DNA of 64,000 bases from an uncultured Erythrobacter sp. Its GTDB lineage: Bacteria; Pseudomonadota; Alphaproteobacteria; Sphingomonadales; Sphingomonadaceae. This document shows positions 57,831 through 64,000 of the stretch, piece after piece (the stretch's first letter is position 1; each line of letters begins with the position of its first letter). The notes below the pieces were generated by a model, which saw only the letters and a list, made by a program, of their open reading frames with translations, searched no databases and was not told the origin of the DNA. The stretch is from contig NZ_OY284433.1 in NCBI RefSeq assembly GCF_958304185.1, positions 1,798,001 through 1,862,000 on the forward strand, read 5' to 3'. Both the position numbers and the translations under genes were made by a program.

Positions 57831-58367
57831 GTGACGCGCGCAAAGCCCCTCCCCGCCCTGTGGCTGATCAGCGATGCGCGCAATGACGCAGGGCTGGAGC
57901 GCGCCTTGGCGAAGCTGCCGCGCGGATCGGGGTGGATCTATCGCCATTACCATCTGGCCGGGCCCGAGCGTTACGCGCGGTTCCGGGCGCTACGGCGGAT
58001 CGCGCGGGCCAAGGGTCATGTGACGATCCTCGCCGATTCGGCCCTGACCGCGCGCGAGTGGGGGGCGGACGGGGTCTATGGCGCACCCCGCGCGCTCTAC
58101 CCGCGCCGCAGCGGCCTGATCCACCTCGCCACCGCGCATGACCTCACCGAACTGGGGCTGGCGGCGCGGCTGGGGGCGGATGCGGCGCTGCTTTCGCCGG
58201 TGTTCCCGACCCGCTCGCACCCCGGCGGCAGGGTGCTAGGGCCGGTGCGGTTCCGGCTGCTGGCACGGCAAGCCCCGCTGCCGGTGATAGCCTTGGGCGG
58301 GATGACCGCTGCTCAGGCACGCGCGCTCGGCTGGGCAAAGTGGGCGGCGATCGACGGGTTGAGCTGA
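57831..58367 (+). CDS. thiE: Thiamine-phosphate synthase-like protein (short ThiE)
   Basis: A 178-residue protein from GTG 57831 (VTRAKPLPALWLISDARN); ATG 57807 would overlap the yggS start. TIM-barrel features are visible: GSGWIYRHYHLAGPERY, VTILADSALTAREWGADGVYGAPRAL, GADAALLSPVFPTRSHPGGRVLGP (read in blocks) and IALGGMTAAQARALG with the usual phosphate-binding GGM. It is shorter than the roughly 210-residue E. coli ThiE, lacking some loop regions. The family role is joining HMP-PP and thiazole phosphate. Confidence 0.8.
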   Translation: MTRAKPLPALWLISDARNDAGLERALAKLPRGSGWIYRHYHLAGPERYARFRALRRIARAKGHVTILADSALTAREWGADGVYGAPRALYPRRSGLIHLATAHDLTELGLAARLGADAALLSPVFPTRSHPGGRVLGPVRFRLLARQAPLPVIALGGMTAAQARALGWAKWAAIDGLS

Positions 58368-58390
58368 CCTGCGGCGCAGCCGGTTCGATT

Positions 58391-58482
58391 CACACAAAGA
58401 CACAAAGACACAAAGATGCCACGCCCGGCGTCAGGCGCTGCTCTGCCACTTCTTGCTCTTTGTGTCTTTGTGTCTTTGTGTG
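58391..58482. repeat. Perfect 26-base inverted repeat built from three CACAAAGA units
   Basis: The left arm (58391-58416) is CA followed by three head-to-tail CACAAAGA units. The right arm (58457-58482) is its exact reverse complement. They are separated by 40 bases of GC-rich sequence (58417-58456). The arms can form a 26-base stem. No gene lies here. Confidence 0.9.
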
Positions 58483-58576
58483 CGGACGTCCTTCCCCTGC
58501 ACCATGTCGTTCATCGCTCTTTCCTTGACCCGAGTCCGCCTAGGATTCATGATGTGTTCTGCACAGGAGAACCCCC

Positions 58577-60991
58577 ATGGCCAGCCGCGCGGTCACACCC
58601 GTCAAACCCGGTCGCCAGACTGACGCCGAATGGCGCGCAGGCTTGCGCCGCAGCTTGCGCCGAATCGCGCAGATGACCGGCGCCGGGCTGCTGCTGGGCG
58701 CGGCGGTGTTTCTCGCGCTCGCGCTGGCGAGCTACACCCAGACCGATCCCAGCGGATCGACCGCAGCTGATCCGGGTGAGGTCGCCAACTGGATGGGCGC
58801 TATGGGCGCCTGGGCCGCGGACAAGGTGCTGCTGATCTTCGGCCTGCCCGGCGTGCTGCTCCTCCCCTTGCTCTATGTCTCCTCGCGCAAGCTGTGGCGC
58901 GATGTCGAGAATGGCGACGCGCCCGAGACCACTGCATGGTGGATGCCGACCGCGCTGCTGCTGATCGCCATGACCCTGATCGCGACCGTGCTGAGCCTCG
59001 CCTTCGAAGGGCAGGGCGGCACCCTGCCCGCGCAGGCGGGCGGCCTTTCGGGGTTGCTCGGCGCAGGTGCCATTCAGGCGGTGTCGGCCCGGTTCGGCGC
59101 GGATGCCGAAGGCTGGGTGATCCTCGGCGGTGCGCTCACCAGCCTTGCGGTCGGTGTGGGGCTGTTGACGCGGATTTTCGCGATCGATTGGCGCGTGCTC
59201 ATGAGCCTGCCCGAGTTTCTGGGCGGCGGCTCGCTGTCCGGGCTGATGCGCCGCCTGCCGCTGCCGGGCCGCGAATCTGTCCCGGCGCTCGGCTTTGCGG
59301 GTGATGACGCGGACGATGATGATGTGATTGCCCCGCGCCCGCGCCGCATCAGCAAGGGTGAGGCTGCGTCAGAGCCAACGCCGCAGCCCCCGCGCCGTCC
59401 GCCGGAAATCAGCGATCCCTCCGCCCCGCCCAAACGCGCGGCAGCGGGCAAGACCGCGCAGACCGATATGTTCGCGCCGTTCAACCTGCCGAGCCTCGAC
59501 CTGCTCGCCGAACCCCCGGTCGACAAGGGCCCCAAGCTCGACAAGCTGGCGTTGGAACGCAACGCCCGCCTGCTCGAAAACGTGCTCGACGATTTCAACG
59601 TGAAGGGTGAAATCACCGCCGTGCGCACCGGCCCGGTGGTGACGATGTACGAGCTGGAGCCTGCTCCCGGCATCAAAGCCAGCCGCGTGGTCGGCCTTGC
59701 CGAAGACATCGCCCGCAATATGAGCGCGATCTCCGCGCGCGTGTCGCCGATCCCCGGGCGCACCGTGATGGGCATCGAACTGCCCAATCAGGATCGCCAG
59801 GTTGTGATGCTGAAGGAACTGGCCGCCTGCGCCGATTTTGCCGATGCCAAGGGCAACCTGCCGATCATTCTGGGCAAGGATATCGCGGGCGAGCCGATCA
59901 TCGCCGATCTGGCCGCCATGCCGCACTTGCTGGTCGCGGGCACCACCGGATCGGGCAAGTCGGTCGGGCTGAACGTGATCCTGCTGAGCCTGCTCTACCG
60001 CTTCACGCCGACCGAACTGCGCCTGATCCTGATCGACCCCAAGGTGCTCGAACTCAAGACTTATGACGACATCCCGCACCTGCTTTCGCCGGTGGTGACC
60101 GAGCCTGCCAAGTCGGTGCGTGCGCTGAAATGGGCGGTCGAGGAAATGGAGCGGCGCTACCGGATGATGAGCGCGATTTCCTCGCGCAACATTACGTCCT
60201 TCAACGAAAAGGTCAGCGCCGCGATCGCCAAGGGCAAGCCGCTCGGCCGCCGGGTGCAGACCGGGTTCGACCCCGAGACCGGCGAGCAGTTGTTCGAGGA
60301 AGAACAGCTCGATTACCAGCCGCTGCCGCAGATCGTGCTGATCGTCGACGAACTGGCTGACTTGATGGTCACCATCGGCAAGGAAATCGAAGTCCTGATC
60401 CAGCGCCTCAGCCAGAAGAGCCGCGCCGCTGGCATCCACCTCATTATGGCGACCCAGCGCCCCTCGGTCGACGTGATCACCGGCGTCATCAAGGCCAACC
60501 TGCCGACCCGCATCAGCTTCAAGGTGACGAGCCGGATCGACAGCCGCACGATCCTTGGCGAACAGGGGGCCGAACAGCTGCTGGGCAAGGGCGATATGCT
60601 CTACAAGCCCAACACCGGCGCAATGGTGCGCGTTCACGGCCCGTTTGTGTCGGACGAGGAGGTCGAAGCCGTAGCCGATCACTGGCGCGCGCAAGGATCG
60701 CCGACCTATATTGATGCCGTCACCGAAGAGCCTGAGGATGGCGGCGGGTTCGGCTTCGACGATGAATTCACCGCGTCGGACAACCCGGAAGAACGCAAAT
60801 ACCGGCAGGCCTGCCAGATCGTGTTCGAAAACCAGAAGGCATCAGGATCGTGGCTCCAGCGCCAGATGGGCGTCGGCTACAACACGGCGGCCAAGTGGAT
60901 CGAGCGGATGGAGGAAGACGGCTTCGTCGGCCCAGCGAACCATGTCGGTCGCCGCGAAATCTACCGGGACAAGGACGGCAATCCGCTTTAG
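58577..60991 (+). CDS. ftsK: DNA translocase FtsK
   Basis: An 804-residue septal motor. The N-terminal third has about four to five membrane helices; a variable linker (about 230-330) is Pro/Asp-rich. The motor has Walker A GTTGSGKSVGLN, Walker B IVLIVDELADLM, and RISFKVTSRIDSRTILGEQGAEQLLGKGDMLY (in blocks). The winged-helix gamma domain is at the end (QACQIVFENQKASGSWLQRQMGVGYNTAA). It segregates chromosome dimers at division. A good GGAGAACCCCC precedes ATG 58577. Confidence 0.96.
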   Translation: MASRAVTPVKPGRQTDAEWRAGLRRSLRRIAQMTGAGLLLGAAVFLALALASYTQTDPSGSTAADPGEVANWMGAMGAWAADKVLLIFGLPGVLLLPLLYVSSRKLWRDVENGDAPETTAWWMPTALLLIAMTLIATVLSLAFEGQGGTLPAQAGGLSGLLGAGAIQAVSARFGADAEGWVILGGALTSLAVGVGLLTRIFAIDWRVLMSLPEFLGGGSLSGLMRRLPLPGRESVPALGFAGDDADDDDVIAPRPRRISKGEAASEPTPQPPRRPPEISDPSAPPKRAAAGKTAQTDMFAPFNLPSLDLLAEPPVDKGPKLDKLALERNARLLENVLDDFNVKGEITAVRTGPVVTMYELEPAPGIKASRVVGLAEDIARNMSAISARVSPIPGRTVMGIELPNQDRQVVMLKELAACADFADAKGNLPIILGKDIAGEPIIADLAAMPHLLVAGTTGSGKSVGLNVILLSLLYRFTPTELRLILIDPKVLELKTYDDIPHLLSPVVTEPAKSVRALKWAVEEMERRYRMMSAISSRNITSFNEKVSAAIAKGKPLGRRVQTGFDPETGEQLFEEEQLDYQPLPQIVLIVDELADLMVTIGKEIEVLIQRLSQKSRAAGIHLIMATQRPSVDVITGVIKANLPTRISFKVTSRIDSRTILGEQGAEQLLGKGDMLYKPNTGAMVRVHGPFVSDEEVEAVADHWRAQGSPTYIDAVTEEPEDGGGFGFDDEFTASDNPEERKYRQACQIVFENQKASGSWLQRQMGVGYNTAAKWIERMEEDGFVGPANHVGRREIYRDKDGNPL

Positions 60992-61020
60992 CGCCTCGCG
61001 CGGGACTACTATGCCCTAGC

Positions 61021-61142
61021 GCGATGGGGCACTCCGGTCCCTCCCCGTTCCAGAGGAATGAGGAGGTGGCAGACGCCGCGAGGCGGCTGACGGAGGGGTA
61101 AAGCGGTAAAAAGGGCCCCTCCGACACGCGCCTGACGGCGCG
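61021..61142. repeat. Palindromic repeat-like intergenic sequence downstream of ftsK
   Basis: This stretch has complementary arms: GTCCCTCCCC near 61038-61047 against GGAGGGG at 61092-61098, GCCGC and GCGGC around GAG at 61075-61087, and GGCGCG/CGCGCC-type GC runs near 61130. No open frame looks real. The composition resembles a short palindromic element common in sphingomonads, but its borders are uncertain. Confidence 0.4.
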
Positions 61143-61271
61143 CGCGATGCAAATCGGCAACGCCTTCAAATTGTAAATCAATTGTAACGCGCGCTTCATC
61201 CAGCCGTCGCCTCTGCGTCACGCATTGGTGCCACGGGCAAGGTCTCTCTCATGCAACAGGGAAGCCAAAAC

Positions 61272-63638
61272 ATGAACCGCACCACCCTCTCGCGCGTCTC
61301 GCTCGTCGCGGTCGCCGCCATCCTCGCCGCCGCCCCGCAGACCGCTTTCGCGCAGGACGCCGAAGCCCCGGCAGACAGCGACACCGCCTCTGGCAACGAG
61401 ATTATCGTCACCACCCAAAAGATCGAACAGCGCGCGGTTGACGTGCCGATCACCATCACCGCCACCACCGGCGAGCGGATTCGCGATCTCGGCATCACCG
61501 ATCTGGATGAGCTTTCCAGCTACGTCCCCGGCCTGCTGATCCAGGAGCAGAGCGCCAACAACCCCGGCATCGTGATCCGCGGCATCACCTCGGACAGCGG
61601 CTCGGCCCAGCAGGGCCCGCGCGTCACGCTCTATTACAACGGCGTCGACATCTCGCGCTCGCGCGGCTCCTATCAGGCGATCTACGATCTGGAACGCGTC
61701 GAAGTGATCAAGGGCCCGCAGGCGACGCTGTTCGGCACGGCCTCAGCGGTCGGCGCGATCAGCATCGTTTCGGCCCGCCCGCGGGAAGGCTTCTCGGCCG
61801 AAGTGCGCGGCGGTTACGGCAACTTCAACCAGACCCTGCTGGGCGGCTTCGTCAATGTCGGCAGTGACACGCTGGCCTTCCGCCTTGCCGGTGAGTGGCG
61901 CACGCGCGATGGCTATGTCGAAAACCTCTCCCCCAATCAGGAGGAGGAACTCTACGCGCAGGACCAGCTCGGCCTGCGCGGCTCGCTGCGCTGGCGCCCG
62001 ACCGAGGATCTGACGGTCGACCTCGTCGGCACCTATGACCAGCAGCGCAATGGCGGCACGCCGTTCATTTCGGGCCGCTTCCCGGCCTTCACCGGTGCGC
62101 CGGGCGGTTCGGCCAATGCCTTCCGCGACGCCAATTTGGGCGGCAACCCGGCGGGCGCAGCGGCGCTGGGCGATGATCAGCTTGGCCTCAACCGTGAGGT
62201 CTATGACATCAACCTTACCATCGACCACCAGTTCGATACCGACTGGAGCTTCACCACCGTCAACGGCTACCGCAAGTTCGACAGTGCCGAAGTGTTCGAC
62301 GCCGACGGCAGCGCCGCGCCCTTCCTCGAATTCGCCGAGATCGCCGATGGCTGGCAGGTCAGCCACGAAGGGCGCTTCACCTATACCGGCACCAAGCTGC
62401 GTTCGAGCTTCGGCTGGAACGCCTTCATCGAGGACGGCCGCCAGAACGTGCCCTTCGCCACCGAGGAAGGCACCTTCCTCCAGTGCCTCTCCTCGCTGTT
62501 CGGTGCGCCGCTGGTGGCGGGAATCGCCTGTGTCGCGCCCGACGGCTCGGTCCCTGCGAGCAGCGTGACCGCGATCCTCACCGGCGGAGCGGCGACTGCG
62601 ATCCCCTACACCTCGGTATTCGAAAACCGCGGCCGCAACGAGGCCTATTCGCTGTTTGCCGACGCAACCTGGATCCCGTTCGAAAGCCTTGAGCTGACCG
62701 CGGGCATCCGCTGGCTGACCGAATATCGCGGCTCGGAATTCTTCGCCCGCGTCCCCAACAGCCAGATCAGCCGTGCAGCGCTGATCCCCGGCCAGATCGA
62801 CACCGGCAGGCAGACCTTCTCCGCAGACAAGTGGTTCCAGGCCTGGCTGCCGCGCGTCAACGCGCTCTACCGCATCAGCGATGACGTGAACGTCTTCGCC
62901 ACCATCTCCAAGGGTCGCCGTTCGCCGGTGGTGCAGGTTGGCGCGGCGCGCAGCGGTGGGCGTCCGGTGCCCAACGTCCAGACCATCGCCGAAGAAACCG
63001 TCTGGAACTACGAAGGCGGGATCAAGCTGGCGACCGGCCGCGTCTCGGGATCGATCGGGGTCTATTATCAAGTCTACAACGACTTCCAGGTCTCGGTCGC
63101 GCAGCGCGATGCCAATGGCAACCCGACCGGCGCCTTCGTCACCCAAAGCGCGGGCAAGGCCTCGAACCTCGGGGTCGAAGCCGAGCTGGCGGTGGACGTG
63201 ACCGACTGGCTCAATGTGTTCGGCAATGTCGGCTATATCGACGGCGGGATTGACGAGGACGGCGCGTTTTCGCCCGCCTTCTCGGGCGCGCGGTTCCGGT
63301 TGCAGCCGGAAATTCAGGCCGCGGGCGGCTTCACGGTCGATTACGAATTCGGCAACGGGATGCGCTTCTTCGCCACGCCGAGCGTGACGCACCGCAGCCG
63401 GATCTTCTTCGAAGTGCCGAACAACCCGCTGATCGCGCAGGAAGCGGTGACGCTGGTGAACGCGCGCGCCGGGCTCAGCTTTGCCGATGAGCGGTACGAG
63501 ATCGCCGGCTTCATCCGCAACGCCTTCAATGAAGACTACCTGCTGGATGCGGGCAACACCGGCGGGGCGTTCGGCATTCCGACCTTCATCCCGGCCGAAC
63601 CGCAGTTCTACGGGGTGGAAGTGACCGCGAAGTTCTAA
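61272..63638 (+). CDS. TonB-dependent outer-membrane receptor, second copy
   Basis: A 788-residue protein from ATG 61272 after AGGGAAGCCAAAAC. The signal peptide runs through LAAAPQTAFAQ. The plug includes EIIVTTQKIEQRAVDVPITITAT, PGIVIRGITSDSGSAQQGPRV and LERVEVIKGPQATLFGTASAVGAISIVSARP (in blocks). The barrel ends with FYGVEVTAKF, a C-terminal Phe. It is not closely similar to the first receptor outside the plug. The ligand is not predictable. Confidence 0.94.
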   Translation: MNRTTLSRVSLVAVAAILAAAPQTAFAQDAEAPADSDTASGNEIIVTTQKIEQRAVDVPITITATTGERIRDLGITDLDELSSYVPGLLIQEQSANNPGIVIRGITSDSGSAQQGPRVTLYYNGVDISRSRGSYQAIYDLERVEVIKGPQATLFGTASAVGAISIVSARPREGFSAEVRGGYGNFNQTLLGGFVNVGSDTLAFRLAGEWRTRDGYVENLSPNQEEELYAQDQLGLRGSLRWRPTEDLTVDLVGTYDQQRNGGTPFISGRFPAFTGAPGGSANAFRDANLGGNPAGAAALGDDQLGLNREVYDINLTIDHQFDTDWSFTTVNGYRKFDSAEVFDADGSAAPFLEFAEIADGWQVSHEGRFTYTGTKLRSSFGWNAFIEDGRQNVPFATEEGTFLQCLSSLFGAPLVAGIACVAPDGSVPASSVTAILTGGAATAIPYTSVFENRGRNEAYSLFADATWIPFESLELTAGIRWLTEYRGSEFFARVPNSQISRAALIPGQIDTGRQTFSADKWFQAWLPRVNALYRISDDVNVFATISKGRRSPVVQVGAARSGGRPVPNVQTIAEETVWNYEGGIKLATGRVSGSIGVYYQVYNDFQVSVAQRDANGNPTGAFVTQSAGKASNLGVEAELAVDVTDWLNVFGNVGYIDGGIDEDGAFSPAFSGARFRLQPEIQAAGGFTVDYEFGNGMRFFATPSVTHRSRIFFEVPNNPLIAQEAVTLVNARAGLSFADERYEIAGFIRNAFNEDYLLDAGNTGGAFGIPTFIPAEPQFYGVEVTAKF

Positions 63639-63645
63639 AGCCGCT

Positions 63646-64000
63646 CTAGCGGGACATGATGGCGGGCGGGGGAAGCGATTCCTCCGCCCGCTGCGCATCA
63701 CGCTCGGCGATTTCGGCGGGGGTGAGCGGGCGGAAGCGGATGGCAATGGGCGTGAAGCTGCCGTCCTCGCGCTGGCGGATGGTCACGATCCCGCGCTGGT
63801 CGCCGTTGCGCAGTTGTTCTTCGAGCGCGGCAGCGCGGTCTTGTCCGAGATAGAGGCGGCCGGTCATCAGGGCATAGATGCCGTAGACCCCGTTACCATC
63901 GGTGGTGATCGGATGGGTGCACGCCGCCGCATCACCAGCCGCGACCACGGCATCAAGGCGCGGTGGCTGCCCGGCGAGACACAGTGCTTCGGGCTGCTGG
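63646..64000 (-). CDS. Partial gene of unknown function (start off window)
   Basis: The frame is open from the right window edge to a stop at 63646, giving at least 118 residues. A strand-like region (THPITTDGNGVYGIYALMTGRLYLGQ) is followed by VTIRQREDGSFTPIAIRFRPL and an acidic helix (TPAEIAERDAQRAEESLPP). One Cys is in ACTHP and one in ALCLAG. I do not recognise a family. The gene is convergent to the TonB receptor. Confidence 0.7.
   Translation of the reverse strand, partial: QQPEALCLAGQPPRLDAVVAAGDAAACTHPITTDGNGVYGIYALMTGRLYLGQDRAAALEEQLRNGDQRGIVTIRQREDGSFTPIAIRFRPLTPAEIAERDAQRAEESLPPPAIMSR

Noticed and set aside
58382-58391. GGTTCGATTC sequence resembling a tRNA T-loop
   Set aside because: The flanks do not form the five-base T-stem, and the adjacent sequence is the CACAAAGA inverted repeat.
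58391-58482. Possible CRISPR-like repeats
   Set aside because: There are only two arms, inverted, with no regularly spaced direct repeats or unique spacers and no cas genes nearby.

Overview
The window is GC-rich chromosomal DNA from an alphaproteobacterium. Two TonB-dependent receptors, an UrcA-family protein, a ThiE of the short type I associate with sphingomonads and several small palindromic repeats point to Sphingomonadales, most likely Erythrobacteraceae; this is inferred from protein style, because no rRNA lies in the window. I recognise no rRNA, tRNA, CRISPR array, complete insertion sequence or prophage.

Positions 1-7109 (minus strand) hold a tellurium-resistance-type (Ter) stress operon behind a clear sigma70-like promoter. 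In transcription order it reads TerD/TerZ-like, TerA-like with a polyproline linker, TerC/DUF475 membrane protein, two canonical TerD proteins, a TerD-like domain fused to a trypsin-like serine protease, a phosphoribosyltransferase with TRSP region, and a HAD hydrolase cut by the window edge. Positions 7331-11670 are housekeeping (marC, a lipoprotein, folD, yggT, argB, small proteins). Positions 12278-13343 form an AT-rich accessory patch with a putAbiC-type abortive-infection protein and a YodC/DUF2158 protein, next to nrdB and nrdA. The nrdA upstream region carries ten GANTC sites.

Positions 17279-28881 hold an ABC-F ATPase, an alpha/beta hydrolase, a TraB/GumN-like protein lacking both family histidines, nadB, an ABC ATPase, zf-CHCC, a nitronate monooxygenase-like enzyme, PAP2, YceI and guaA. 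Positions 29148-30252 contain an UrcA-family gene, then about 550 bases with a series of hairpins with C/U-rich loops, and a promoter whose predicted start coincides with one of these hairpins ahead of a 27-residue membrane peptide.

Positions 30262-43540 contain an acyl-CoA ligase, a PIG-L deacetylase, gyrB, an AI-2E-type permease, an M50-like protease, a SnoaL-like protein, a TetR regulator, membrane and acyltransferase genes, and a leucine-degradation unit (isovaleryl-CoA dehydrogenase, PhnA-like, MCC beta). The MCC beta gene carries an in-frame palindromic repeat. Positions 43655-49301 encode an osmoprotectant ABC transporter with fused permease and binding protein, a DUF2147 protein, a MidA/NDUFAF7-type methyltransferase with a roughly 300-residue charged helical extension, and lgt. 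Positions 49510-64000 carry a second acyl-CoA ligase, glnD, two TonB receptors, yggS, thiE and ftsK, with several palindromic repeats between genes.
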